Source of the DNA: Sipunculus nudus
Lineage: Eukaryota > Annelida > Sipuncula > Golfingiida > Sipunculidae
DNA: 64,000 nt
Direction of reading: 5' to 3'
Assembly (NCBI GenBank): GCA_026874595.1
Contig: CM049317.1
Span: forward strand, 57,370,618-57,434,617
The notes beneath the pieces are model-generated. The model ran no database searches and had not been told where the DNA came from. It saw only the letters and a list, made by a program, of their open reading frames with translations. A program made the translations under genes and the position numbers. This document shows, piece by piece, positions 38,275 through 50,270 of this stretch (the first letter of the stretch is position 1; every line of letters starts with the position of its first letter).

Positions 38275-38867
38275 AGCAAATATTATTTAGTAATTACAGG
38301 AATAAAGTAACAACGGGCATGTCACTTGTCACATGAAACTGGTTTCAGTTCAACAACATACATTTTTCAGGGCATGATTAAGGCATAGTATAAGAAAATG
38401 ACAGAGAGGATACATCAGATTTATATCTATATGTGTAATATCTGTAATATATTGATAAAAAAAAGATGATAATAAAAACAGGGAGACAACTCCAGGAAAC
38501 CATTTGCTGAATTCTGTTTCTATATGCTTTAATATAAAATTAATAATCAGAACTGAGGCCTGTAATGCTTTGGAAATGCATGGAATGACATTAAAAGGAA
38601 AATTAAATGAATTGAAATTAACTTGATTTGATGAAATAAAAATGAAAATGAAATGCACTCGGATTGAATTGGATTTCATCTCCCTCTTCGACAATAAACA
38701 AAATTATAAAAAATCTCAGTTCTGGATGATTTATGTGAAACACACGTAAAATTCAGATAATGTTCAGAATCCATACCCATAGAGCGACCCCATGGAGACC
38801 AGAAACATAAAAGTGTCATAGAAATAAAAAAATTGTCATCTTTTGGAAGAGTGTGTTTGGCTTAATA
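38274..38867. other. AT-rich intergenic sequence
   Basis: A 114-codon minus-strand frame at 38350-38694 rich in Ile, Phe and Asn is compatible with chance in AT-rich DNA. Confidence 0.5.
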
Positions 38868-38945
38868 TTCGCGAGGCTAAAATTTCGCAATTTTTTTAAC
38901 TTTGAAGGTTCCGCGAGGGTTTCATTTTCGCGGTATTACCTGAAC
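38868..38945 (+). repeat. TTCGCGA-type dispersed repeat, copy B
   Basis: TTTTAACTTTGAAGGTTCCG, then GAGGGTTTCATTTTCGCGG, aligns with the minus strand at 8966-9045. ATATTCGCGAGG and AAATTTCGCAA precede it, so the unit has several CGCG words. Probably a short dispersed element. Confidence 0.6.
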
Positions 38946-39228
38946 CTTTAAAATCTAACGAAAGCATGTATGCACGGTACTTGTATATTTATTACAAAAC
39001 AAGAATACATCTCACAATATCTCATTTATTTTTGTTACAGCCATTATATACTGTGACCTGTTTCACATGCAGTCGATATATCTCACAGGTTTTACAATAG
39101 ATAATGTGTGTTTGCATTGGCTGGTTTCGATACATATGTACCATTAACAGATTAAGTTGTTGATTAACAAACCATGTTTACAGAGGCGTTATAACCAATC
39201 CGTTTTTACAGATGAGTCATCCCCTCTT

Positions 39229-39254
39229 GTTCCCGAGGGTTACATATTCGCGAT

Positions 39255-39311
<57 letters not shown>
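39229..39311 (+). repeat. Truncated TTCGCGA-type repeat running into (AT)n
   Basis: GAGGGTTACATATTCGCGA parallels GAGGGTTTCATTTTCGCGG of copy B, then an AT run covers 39257-39311. Confidence 0.5.
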
Positions 39312-39315
<4 letters not shown>

Positions 39316-39836
39316 TGATGTGTATAACAGTCATTTAAGTGCCTGCAAGGAATAAGACAAAATGAGCTAAAAAACATATATTTGATATAATGCATATCAA
39401 AATTGAACGATCGGTAAAATTATAAATTGGTAATTTTTACATATCCATATACTTCTATATTTTACAGAAAAAAAATACTATACATATAAGAATGTATGAG
39501 AATGTAATTGGATGATAAACGCTGAAAGATTCTTTAGTTGTTGGCTGCATGTTTCAATCTACCCTAAACCTGATATTTTCAATTTTCATCCCATACAAAA
39601 TTAAATATTTCAATTTTTAACAAGAAAGACACACAATAGAGAAAAAAAAATAAAAAAAAGTGTTTGGGATATTGTCATGTCGTTTAATATTAGCCCACCA
39701 AAAAGTAATTTACCGTTACTAGGATTAAAATATAGTGTAGATTTTATTATGTGTTATATTTTATGGGTTTAATATGAATTTAAAACCTAAACGCCCATTC
39801 TGAATTTTTTTTTTTAAACTGACATGTGCATGGGAT

Positions 39837-39837
<1 letters not shown>
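39312..39837. other. AT-rich intergenic sequence
   Basis: Nothing recognised. Confidence 0.5.

Positions 39838-39895
<58 letters not shown>
39838..39895. repeat. (GA)n microsatellite
   Basis: Pure run of about 58 bp. Confidence 0.95.
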
Positions 39896-39898
<3 letters not shown>

Positions 39899-40058
39899 GG
39901 AGAAAAGGGGTGGACGGGGGGTTGGAGAGAGGTGCACTTTCATTGAGTTTCGATGCAGGAAAATGTGGTTTGTGCATGCATGTGTATGCTCGTGTGTCTT
40001 AGGTATGTAATTTTTATTATGGGTGATTTGGCTTTATATAGATAAAATATATGATCAT

Positions 40059-40124
40059 CATAAAATGATGATGATGCTGATGATAATGATGATGAAGATG
40101 ATGATGATAATTATTATTACTATT
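40059..40124. repeat. (GAT)n triplet repeat
   Basis: Imperfect GAT/GAA/GCT triplets followed by ATT triplets. Confidence 0.85.
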
Positions 40125-40519
40125 AAAGTAAACAATACTAAGAACAATAACAATATAGTGACAAAAGTAGCCAGGCTGGGGCTCCGCAATCAGCACATCT
40201 AATCAACCTACATTTAATTATACTATAATTAAATTCTTTGAAATACGATTTCATTGGATGATCATATCTCTTCAAATAAAAAATAAATTCAGCTTTCACA
40301 CTCTTCATTCCTCGTATATGCATTTAACATTCACTGCTGTTTGTTCATCATGTTAATTATATGCTTGGATATCCTCTCCCATGCAAGTATTAATTAATAG
40401 TGCCATCTGTGGGCAAGATTTCTCATTAGACAAATACACTGACTGAGAGAGAAAGAGACACCTTTTATTGTATTGTGTTACATATTAGAAATATATTACA
40501 ATTAAGTATACGGTTTTAA
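40125..40519. other. AT-rich intergenic sequence
   Basis: Nothing recognised. Confidence 0.45.
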
Positions 40520-40747
40520 AAAGTTCGGTATGTTTTGAGAATATAATGTTATTCTAAAACAGTTTGAGATATATATTACTAATCGCAAACCAAAGTCCAA
40601 AATTCTAATTATAAATATACTTCATTTCCAATATTAAGATATTATTCTCTGAATACCAGGGTTGATGATTATATTGACCATCCCCCTAGTAAAAAGTGTG
40701 TGTGTGGGGGGGGTATATACCCCAATACCCCCTGTATTGACGCCCCG
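40520..40747. mobile_element. 5'-truncated copy of the hAT-like element
   Basis: Aligns with the right half of 53050-53527. Shared words in order are AATTCTA, ATATACTTCATTT against ATATATTTCATTT, ATATTATTCTCTGAA, ATTGACCATCCC, AAAAAGTG, GGGGGGTATATACCCC and TATTGACGCCCC. The final TG of the right terminus is mutated and no left terminus was found. Confidence 0.75.
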
Positions 40748-40974
40748 ATATGTTTGTATACATGGTGATATGCACTGGTATATACGTCCAAGAAGCGTAT
40801 ATAGTAATATACACGTATGTACGTGTGAACAGGTCGAATCTTCATACATATTTTGAAATAACGTAATACAGTTGTGTATGTATAAATATATTTATATTCT
40901 TAATATAAAAATATCAAACATTTTTCATCATTATATTTTTGTGTCCCTTGTTACTGGCATAATATTTTGTATTT

Positions 40975-41300
40975 CTCTTTGAAGGAACCATCCCTGACAA
41001 ACGAGAGAGGGAAACAATCTTATCAGCCTTGGGTGGCGATGCCAAGACCCAAGGGGTTGGGGTACTGAGGATGACAAAGTCGCCCCCTGACGGCAGGACA
41101 AGAGAAGACTTTTTAAAAGGACCCTCAGTTTAGTTCCGTTGGAACCAAAACGAGCATATGACGGACGACCCCTAGACGGTGTACTAACATTATACCCTGG
41201 GCTATGACAGAGTGCAGAGTCCCGGGGGTCGGGCCTGATCCCGAGGGAGGGGCTTATCACAGCGAGACATCAGGATATCATGTTAAACTCAGATCCGCTG
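40975..41300. promoter_or_regulatory. G+C-rich island with a strong hairpin
   Basis: Non-repetitive and G+C-rich. CCTTGGGT (41027-41034) pairs perfectly with ACCCAAGG (41047-41054), and GGC/GCC inside extends the stem. A 109-codon minus frame (40931-41260) has no domain. It may be a regulatory element, a structured RNA or a mobile-element fragment. Confidence 0.35.
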
Positions 41301-41639
41301 GAGACAGACCCCCGGGATTTCAATGACATGGAGTGTGTACAGCATCCGGTTTAAAACCAGACCAACTACCGAGGCTACTCCATAAAACCCCTCTCTCCCA
41401 CCATTCATCAACAGACATAGTTTTTATGCTCTACCCATCCAAGAAACATACACTATCACCTCGGAATTGTCCTTCGCCATTTGGTATTTTTTCTATCTGT
41501 ACAATTAATACTTCTTTTCAACTGACATTTGCTGTACAAAAATAGCTGATGTATTTATGTAGCATAAACAACATATACCTAATTTGCTGGAAAAGAGTAT
41601 ATGTGTATGTTATAAAACTGCCTTAATCCTGATTTTATT
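41301..41639. other. Intergenic sequence
   Basis: Nothing recognised. Confidence 0.45.
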
Positions 41640-42300
41640 CACATAATCTGCAAGTGAGGCTCCCCGCAACTCTAATTGAAATCCATCGGTGCATGGCATC
41701 ATCTATGCACCTGTTAATCTAGGTTTTATTTCTCTCTGGGTCTTTGCTAATTAATTTAAGTGCAGATAATTTATCTTCCTTGGCTAATTTCTGATGCAAG
41801 TTTTTTTTTTCTCACTCGCTAAATCTTGATTCCCGAGAGGCCGTGGCCTACACGACTACCCTCCCAAACCATTCGATTGTTGTAATTCCTTGCTCCTGCT
41901 CGCGGACTCTTCCTTTCCAGCATGCTTTTTACTTCCACTGCAACGGCGTAGGAACGGGAAAAAATAATTGAAGCAAATGCACCAGATCTATAATAAATCA
42001 AAGACATTTTGGGAGGAGATTATAGCTACGGGCTCCAATGCCATAGGGGCCGGTGTATAAATTTCCAATTTCCAAGGGCGACCAAGAACCGCTGGCAGCA
42101 TAATCAAACCTTGAAATGAAGTCGGCTCTTTTGAAATTGACAAACAGAGAAAGCATAATCCAGCGGTCGTAAATTTCTCCCACCGACGTACTGCACGTCA
42201 AGACGTCGATTACAGCCCGGGGAAACCAAAAGCGAGGGGTTCCTGTTCCGAGAGCACTGATACAGTTGGCTTCCAGCAAAACATCAGCAACCTATGCATG
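41640..42300. promoter_or_regulatory. Candidate regulatory island with homeodomain and NK2-like sites
   Basis: About 660 bp, non-repetitive. GCAAGTGAGG and ATTTAAGTGCAG are NK2-like. TCTAATTGAAA, GCTAATTAATTT and GGCTAATTTC are homeodomain cores, GATTGTTGTAA is SOX-like, and AATCAAAGAC is TCF/LEF-like near 41998. AGGCC-GT-GGCCT is a near-palindrome near 41838. Minus-strand frames have no domain. Confidence 0.45.
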
Positions 42301-43719
42301 TAACATAGCTGCGATAAAACTACTCAAATGCTCCGGTTTACTGCTTGATAATGTACTCTCAAACGTGCCCTTTTGAAATCAGAGATATATATGTCTACAC
42401 AGGGTCCTGTAACTGTAATGTTTTGCAGTGCAATAAAACTATGCTGGCATCAATTTAAAAAAAATAAATAAAAAATCGGATTGTAAATTCTATCCTATAT
42501 CCAAAACAAAAAAGGACAAAAATGTAATAATGAAGAATCCTGATTTGAAAAAAGTAATAAAATAAATAAATTCATCAGTTTAAATGTTTTTATATAAAGA
42601 TGATACATCAATTTCCATATAAAGTATGAGTAGCTATACCAGTTGTTTCTGGTCATATAAAACCAAAATTAGAAAACAGTTTTTATCGTCTTAATCATAC
42701 ACTGGGTGGTATTGATATATGAATAACTGACACATGCACACACACACAGACGCACACACATGCAAGCAATATACGGTATATGTAATTGTGGAAACAAAAC
42801 GTAAAACAGTTCAAACATAAAGCATATCATTTCTCGGGCCTGTTTGTTCATTGAAGCGTTAAAACGTTTTTAAAACATGTCCATATATAACTCTTGTCCC
42901 TTTCCTTTCAAGAATACTTAATGTAGCATCACTCTTGTACCGTGAAAACCATTCTTCCCCGGAATGTGCTTAACAATTGAAAAATGGAAAATTGGACTGT
43001 TGGCTTTATAAGAAAGTGACCAGAGAATATGAGTGACCCTATAATTTTTTTTCCTGACAAAAAGTTCTAGATCTGGATAAGACCTTGTGGTAATTTTAAT
43101 TAAATGGACGAATTATGAATAAAGATGAAGAAGAGTGATTCACTGAGTGTTATGAATATCTGATTTGCTATTGGATAAATAAACAGAGGCTGTTAGAGTG
43201 ACACCCAGAGATGAGATCGAAGTGATATTGAACTGTATAGATACGGAACCCGGAAAACAGACAATTGTCACAGGACACAAGTAAGAGCACATAATGTTTG
43301 GATACATTCAACAAGTCATCGGACAACATACCATGGTACTCCCAGAAGTAAAAATGAAAACAAGGATACTTTTAGAAGTTAAATTTTGTGTTCGAGGTTT
43401 TACTATACATTCTAAAACCTATTGGACAGCAGGAAAGAGGAGTGCAGACTGAATGCTAAAAGAGGAAACGTATCAACAAAATGAAGATATGGCACACGGC
43501 TTCCGGACAAAAAGAATACAATCGATACAAAATACAATCTTAACTACTATTCACCAGGACAAAATGTAAGCCGACAAAATGCCAAGGGAGATGGACAAAA
43601 GAAGAACATGCTATAGGACATGAAGAAAACGGAAACATGGCACACCAGAAGAGATATATGGACCGCATGTCACGGGATATGAGAGAGAGGGACAAGGGCG
43701 CAGGAATTATATTAGGCGG
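42301..43719. other. AT-rich then mixed intergenic sequence
   Basis: (CA)n-like words lie near 42733-42761. From about 43200, GGACA- and AAAC-rich words suggest very diverged copies of the adjacent 56-bp repeat. Confidence 0.5.
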
Positions 43720-44530
43720 ACACTATATGAGGACAGTGGCTGAAAAGACACACAACGATCATGAGGCAACGGGGTAGGAAGCTCTATACCAAACGAAACA
43801 GTACACCAGATAAGTACATTGGACCGTATGAGAGTTCAGGACAATCTGTACCCGGACAGGAGAAACACATGCATAGACAATCGAAAAATAGAGGCATGAG
43901 GTTCGAGGATATGCTGCATTAGGTCTTGAGGAACATACAGAGAGGATCCAAACTGGATGAGAGAATAAACTACATTGGGACATTAGGAGCATACAGACAG
44001 GAACCAAAGTGAGCGAGAGATAAACTGCATTAGGGCATGAGGAACATACAGAGAGAAACCGAACTGGACGAGAGGATAAACTGCGTCAGAACATAAGGAA
44101 AACACATGCAGAGAGGACCCAAACTGGATAAGAGGATAAACTGCATTGGGACATGAGGAACATACATACATGCAGACAGGATCCAATCTTAGCGAGAGGA
44201 TATCAAGACAAGAGGCACATACGAAAAGGGTCAAAACTGGGTGACAGGATAAACTGCATTAGGAAATGAAGTAAATACAGAAAGAATCCAAACTGGATGT
44301 AGAGTAGGCGGATAAACTGCGTTATAGGACACTGGGCACATAGGGAGAAACAAGAATACGCCGTGGATAAACTGCATTGGGACATGAGACACATAGGGAG
44401 ACCAAACTTGTTTAAGGACCAGGGATTATAATTGCATTGGGACAACAGGTACATATAGAAAGAATCCAAACTGAACATGATATACGCTGACAAAATCCAA
44501 ACTGTGTACGTGTTGGGCAGGTACATTTAG
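43720..44530. repeat. Diverged 56-bp minisatellite
   Basis: The unit is about 56 bp with ATGAGGAACATACAGAGAGG, then CCAAACTGGA, then GAGGATAAACTGCATTGGGA. The clearest copies cover 43930-44400. Outer copies decay. Length varies by a few bp through extra CATACATACATGCAG. Three overlapping minus-strand frames (43759-44526) are the repeat read in shifting frames. Confidence 0.85.
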
Positions 44531-45370
44531 ATATTTTGACCTGAGAGAGATCAGTCAATTAGTAATATGCAAAATGAAGAAGAATATGAAATCGTCTCAT
44601 GTTAAAAGCTAGGGATTTGAAAAAAAAAATAATAAGAAACTGAAGGGGATACCGTAAGCTCATATATTTGAGGTATTCTAAAACATTCACCATCTAAATA
44701 TTAATCAGGACTCCGAGAATGTACAAAAGGCATCATTATATATATGATACACATGAAGAAAGATCGGGGGGGGGGGGGCTGCACACTGGTTCGATGAATG
44801 ATTACATCAGCGAACGTAACCTGTTATCCCATGTAAATTCAGTCTAAATTTATATGATCGCATGTCTTGAAAATATATAGCTTTACTCATGTTATATTTA
44901 CAAGTTCAGTACACGGACCGATGTTGCCAAACCATTTGATCATCATTTACGACGTTATATACCTGTTATAGCATACAACATTACCCAGGTAGATGCGGGA
45001 GCTGAACTGTCTCTTCAAGTTACCGGAATATGACCAATTTAAATGTATGCCTGCACTCTAGACCACTGAACATTAACATCAGCAATGCTGTTTCTGTGCG
45101 GCTGTGCGTTCATGCAATGAGGAGTAATTATAAGAAGTAAGTGCCTGGAATGGCTTTATTATTTTATGAACGTGGCAAACTGCAAAAGCCTTTCAAATAC
45201 ATGCTAATTGCCCTTACTTCATTGCCTTTATTCCTATCAGTAATATATTTTACTTTTTGCGAGGACCTGCCATGCCGAAGATGAGAGGTGATTTATCATA
45301 GAATATTTCTAATGTTTAACAGCGCTATAGGATTTTGGTCATTTTAGGAAAACCTTCGAAAATGAAATCC
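44531..45370. other. Intergenic sequence
   Basis: Contains a G run at 44766-44778. Nothing else recognised. Confidence 0.45.
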
Positions 45371-45740
45371 CTATTTCAAGTCTGGGAATTGTCCGGGAAT
45401 TTGTTAAATATGACTGAGACCAGGGAAAGACAGGGAATTTGATTGATCTAAAAGCGAAAGGCCAGTCGATTTTATTTTGTCTCATTTTCAAACAGCGTAT
45501 ATATGAAAATATTGGCTATTAGCGATGGTGTCTTTGTCTTTGCATATATACTGTACATACACAAATCCATACACTACAAACCAGCGTCTCAGTATATATC
45601 ATAACTGCACTATGCATACTAAACTTTGTGTTGCAACTTCATTGCAGACATGTTAAACGGAATAATTATCCTGGATTGTTATAAATAGGACAGGGAAAAC
45701 TCAATGGAAAGTTAAGGAATATAAGGAACCCTACTAGCCA
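45371..45740. repeat. Possible dispersed repeat with CAGGGAATT words
   Basis: TCTGGGAATTG, TCCGGGAATTTG, CAGGGAAAGACAGGGAATTT and GGACAGGGAAAACTC recur. I associate this phrase with dispersed invertebrate repeats, but boundaries cannot be set. Confidence 0.35.
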
Positions 45741-46740
45741 TCAAACATCTAAAGGTTCATGCAAGTTATTCCCTTCGGATTTCACATTTCTTGCTTGAGA
45801 AGATAGAAACTGACACGCGGAACTGAACTCTTTTAAAGGTTGTTGAAGATTTTCCTTGTGATGACATAAAAGCTTTATTTTCTTTGTTTTTAAAACCCAT
45901 TTCCTGAAAACCACTTTGGATGTGCGCTTTCTTATTACAGATAAGAATTTCTTTACTTAATATTGTATCCCTGGAAGAAAAGAATACGAAACTTTTTTCT
46001 GTTTAAATTTATGAATGACCAATGAACATGCATGGAAAATGAATGTCTGGATGTATGCTGAAGGCCATTTGTCACGGCATGGAAAAGAATAAAAAGTTAA
46101 TACATATCAAACCAATGCCATTTTATGTATTTGCGTTTATATATTGTCGAGAGCTCAACAAATCAAATACCCTATAGGAAGTAAACTATACGTATACTTG
46201 TATATATAAATTTATACAAGTATATATATTATTATATATAAACCATATACTTGTTATCTATTGTCATTTGCCGACGTTTCACCCAAGAACTTTTTTTACA
46301 ATATTTTGTTAATCAAAATGCGATATTACACTAGAATATTACAGACAATTTGTCCTTTCAATGCAGTCAAATATAATCTATTTTATTTAATCAGGATCTC
46401 CCGCATAAATTTTAAATTACGTCACACAGACATGCTAATATTACATTAACTGTGTGACATTTAGTTGCAAAAAGGTAGCTGTTTAAATAATGCACTGTGT
46501 CACCTGCAGGTTAATTATTTTGAACTTACTTCTGTTGCGACATTGCTCATTGGTGTGAAAGCTTATTCGAAGGTTGATTGTCAATATGTCTGAAATTACC
46601 GAGCCCCTTTATCCTCCTTCACTCGGTGTAATTCATTTGCAAAAGGCAAGCCAAAACTTAACCCATATAAACATTGAGTAAAATAAGATACAATAACTTA
46701 TTTAAACATTGAGTAAAAGTGCTGAACTATAAGCAATTCT
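45741..46740. other. AT-rich intergenic sequence
   Basis: Nothing recognised. Confidence 0.5.
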
Positions 46741-46799
46741 TAACTAGAATGGCTTGTTTTCGCACTTGCAAAAAAACGTTGTCCCCAGGGTGAGGAGAC

Positions 46800-47160
46800 T
46801 GACCCTGTCAAGTTCACCAGATTTTAAACTCGTCCAAGATTTTGGTAGGAACAATCAGTGCTCATATTTGGGAAAAAAATATCCAACCCTTCAAAAGTTA
46901 TCGCGTTCACAAGACAATAACTATAATTTGGCTGATTTGACCTTGCAGATATTGGTCAAGGTCACGAGCTTTCGAACTCTTTTGAGAAATTGTTAGGAAC
47001 AATCGTTGTACCAAATTTGAGGACAAAACGTGAAATACTTAAAAGTTATGGCTTCACAAAAAGGTCACCGGGTTTCAAATTCGTCCGAGATTTTCGTAGG
47101 AACAATAAGTGTTTCAAATTTCGGAGGAAATATGCAGCCCTTCAAAAGTTATCGAGTTCA
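46800..47160 (+). repeat. Dispersed repeat with three internal copies
   Basis: AGGAACAAT occurs at 46847, 46995 and 47098 in the same context: TCGTCCAAGATTTTGGTAGG upstream, CTTCAAAAGTTATCG and GTTCAC downstream. Copies are about 95 bp and unevenly spaced (148 and 103 bp). Two + strand frames translate the copies to similar peptides, which reflects duplication and not demonstrated coding. Confidence 0.7.
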
Positions 47161-47300
47161 CGAGAGAACCCGGAGAAAACCATCGCGGCCTTGGACGGGC
47201 CACAACAACCCACAATTATAGCCGCGCAGGGGGGATCGAACCCGGGTCGCCAGCGGAGACAGCGGAGCCTTTTACCCCTCGACTATCCAGGCCCCATTGG
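47161..47300 (-). mobile_element. tRNA-derived SINE, copy 2
   Basis: The minus strand reads GTCGAGGGGTAAAAGGCTCC (A-box-like), then TCTCCGCTGGCGACC, then the B box GGTTCGATCCCC. The TCTCCGCTGGCGACC..GGGTTCGAT run is shared with 9063-9240. It lies at the edge of the 46.8-kb repeat. Confidence 0.7.
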
Positions 47301-48429
47301 AGGTGGAGGTATAATAATAAAAAAAAAGCGTTTGAATGTGGACCTGAAAAAGATTAAACGATTTATATTCATAAACCTTGAGATGACCTTTGGTTTATAG
47401 TCTGAAGTAACAAAGGGGTCAAAGATAAGACGCCAAAAAGATAGGGTACCATTGGTTTTATCCACACAAATTTATTAAGCATACGTTGACTTGACATATA
47501 TCGTATGGGTTAGTCGATACCGGTGTCTTTGCTGCTCTACATATGGCGTTTGATGAACCTATATCAAAAGAGTGAAGAAAGTAGCAGCTCTGGCTTTAAA
47601 TAAGATTTATAAGGGGGCATCAGACGGTAGCTTCATAGATGGTTATGATCATTGCTGCATACAAATTAACCGATTTTCCGACCTGGATGAAAAAATATAG
47701 ATCTATAATTAAATACAAAAGAATATGGCTACCAAGGAAAGGGTGGATAATAATGTGGAAAACAAAATGCTTCTGAGAAGCGTGGAAGAACTCTGGAGGT
47801 TACCAGTATTGTAGCCCTTCATGCACCACGTGACCGGAATATCAATGAGGTCACATCCGGTTACGGCATGTAAATCAATAAAGCTGGTTATATTTCAGCT
47901 TTCCATGGGATCAATTCCTGCCCGTTTCAAGACTTGCAGACGCTACAGTTAAAATCATTTCATGTCACAATATTCAGGTTGATATCGATTGTCTTAACAA
48001 ATGAAGCCTATTCCGAGGCTGGACTGTATTGGCCGACCGGCTCGCTGCGAGTAATCACACTGGCTAGAAATAATGTTGTTTTGGCTGAGTCAGTCACAGA
48101 CACATGTTTGTCGGTCTCATAATGGCAGACCCAAGATAATGTTGTATACAATGTGCCTGGAATACATGACAAAGCTGAGACTACGCCAAGCATTCTGATC
48201 ACCACACTACAACGGGAAAGACGTCTCAAATATAGTTGTTTACGGTGATTAGATTCAAACAGGGGTGTTTTTTAAATGGATCTTTACAACTGGGAATTAA
48301 ACACAGGAAATGGATACGAAAATCAAACATTTTTGTAAAGACATTTCCCTAATTAGATAAAATTGAAATCGACAAGTCAGTAAGTTAAGGAAAGGATTAA
48401 TTGTATGATGTATAAGCCGAGCACATGTC
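47301..48429. other. Mixed intergenic sequence
   Basis: Contains TTCATGCACCACGTGACCGG (E-box CACGTG) near 47818. No gene recognised. Confidence 0.4.
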
Positions 48430-49080
48430 ACGTGATTACGGCCATTTCCAAGAATAATGAGTTTCAGGGCAAGTCTTGTTTATGCTATGGCTCCTCTGTC
48501 TGAAATTTGGGTATCGGTGACCTTTGCTAAGATTCGGCTGGTTATTCTCGTGTTGATGGGCACACTGCATCGTGTGTATAACCAATCCATACAGCTTGCA
48601 ATCTACAAGCTAGGGGTGATGAAAATATCATTAGTTATGTTAAGGAATGAATTCGGTTCATCGGCCGGGAAATTGGAAATTCTGACAAGCTAGTATCTTC
48701 CAATTTTTTTTAATCTTGTTTTCCCACTGCCAGAAATTCGCGAGTTCGGTGCAGGAAGTCGGTCGGCTAAAAAAAGGGCGATGGGGCCACAGCTTTACCT
48801 TATTTTCCGATTTTCCGAAAATTCTGTTTGATTCTGTTTTGGTCCCATGGCAGGCTGTGAATGAGCTATATCATATCACACCAGAACCAATAAAAAAGAC
48901 TTCTCTGGCACAAAACTTGCCAACATGCCCAAGTATGCATGAATTCGAGACCTGAAGACGCACTTCTCCACAAGACCGCCAAAACTGACCGGCTCAGTGG
49001 CCCTAGCGTGGATGCCTATAGCAGTTGAGCGATAATAAGGGAAGGTAAGAGCGATGAGGGATTTGATGGGAAAGTGCATC
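48430..49080. promoter_or_regulatory. Candidate regulatory island
   Basis: Mixed but non-repetitive sequence with GAATTCGCGAGTTCGG, CCAATAAAAAAG and TTGAGCGATAATAAGG. Frames of 67-79 codons show no domain. Confidence 0.3.
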
Positions 49081-49580
49081 TAATATTGAAACAACATCAA
49101 GCTTAGGCCCAAACAAATATATTTTTACTTCTTTTATACTTTTCAGTATGTCCAATATGGTTTGAGCCAAGTCATGACTTCCTTGCCTACGACATCACGA
49201 GTCAGTATATAAAACAATTTCCGAGCAAATGATCCCTACATATTTGTTTTTTTTTTTACTGTAGAATGAAAATGTTAATTAACGCCGACAATATGACGTC
49301 ACTATCAGCACAGAGACCCAGATGGTAATAACTGCAGCTTTGGTTTGATGACGTCGTTTCAAATGCCAATAGACGAGATTATACTTGTCACGTGACTTGA
49401 ATAATGAAACTCTGTACTTGCTGCATACAAATTACATTTAATTATATAACATTATGAAGTAATATCTATTATGGTTAAAAGTGGCGCATGTATATCATTT
49501 AAAATATATGCATAAGGATCAAAAGGATTTAAAAATTGTCTTACCTTGTACATTGAGTAATTAGACAGAACAAACGATGG
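49081..49580. promoter_or_regulatory. Stretch with CRE palindrome and CRE-like site
   Basis: TGACGTCA is at 49294-49301 and TGACGTCG at 49349-49356. CACGTGAC lies near 49390. Otherwise AT-rich and unremarkable. Confidence 0.35.
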
Positions 49581-50270
49581 TTCAGAGAGACCCCTCTAAA
49601 ACACTTCAATGATTGTGAAGCGACAAGATGGGACAGTTAACGGTCTTCCAGTGGAAAATAAATGACCCTGGACCGGTATTTTTACAGGGGTAAAGTCAAC
49701 AATTAACCGTAGTACCCTAACGCTCAATAATGTTTTGTCAAAAACTGTCAAACCTGTCCGAGGAGTTGCTAAATAACAGACAATAAACGTCGAGAAAAAC
49801 ATAGTTGCTCCTAGCTGAGGTACAACGAAGCCGTACAAAATGTAAGAAATAGCACCAAAAGAACCATAAGGACAGAGAAAAACGAGCATCATTCATCGGA
49901 AGTTCATCAGGATCTATTTCAAAGTGTGAAGGAATTTCCGTCAGCTTTACATAATCTGAGGATCTGGACGTGGCAAAAAAGCGTTATTTCGGTTAAAACA
50001 TTGCAATTTGACGTTCCCTTGCAGATGGATTCTCGCCTGCACAGACGCTGTCTTCGGAGTGCTTTTAAATAGCATCCACGCTCCCTCATCGAACCCTGAC
50101 AGGTTTATTTCTCCCATTTCTCAAAAGCCCTCATGGAGGCTGCCATTTTATGCACACACTAAAACTCGGTTGTCACATGTCGCATGCCGAATTTACGGGT
50201 GTACCGCTAGTATTAGCAATTTTCATCCGAATGTTGCTAAAATCCCCCACATAAATAAACAGTCACTTTA
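49581..50270. other. Mixed intergenic sequence
   Basis: An 87-codon frame at 50008-50271 and a 98-codon minus frame at 49596-49892 show no recognisable domain. Moderately G+C-enriched; possible regulatory DNA. Confidence 0.35.

Noticed and set aside
43759..44526. Three overlapping minus-strand frames rich in Cys, Ser, Phe and Leu
   Set aside because: They are the 56-bp minisatellite translated in successive frames, with no domain.
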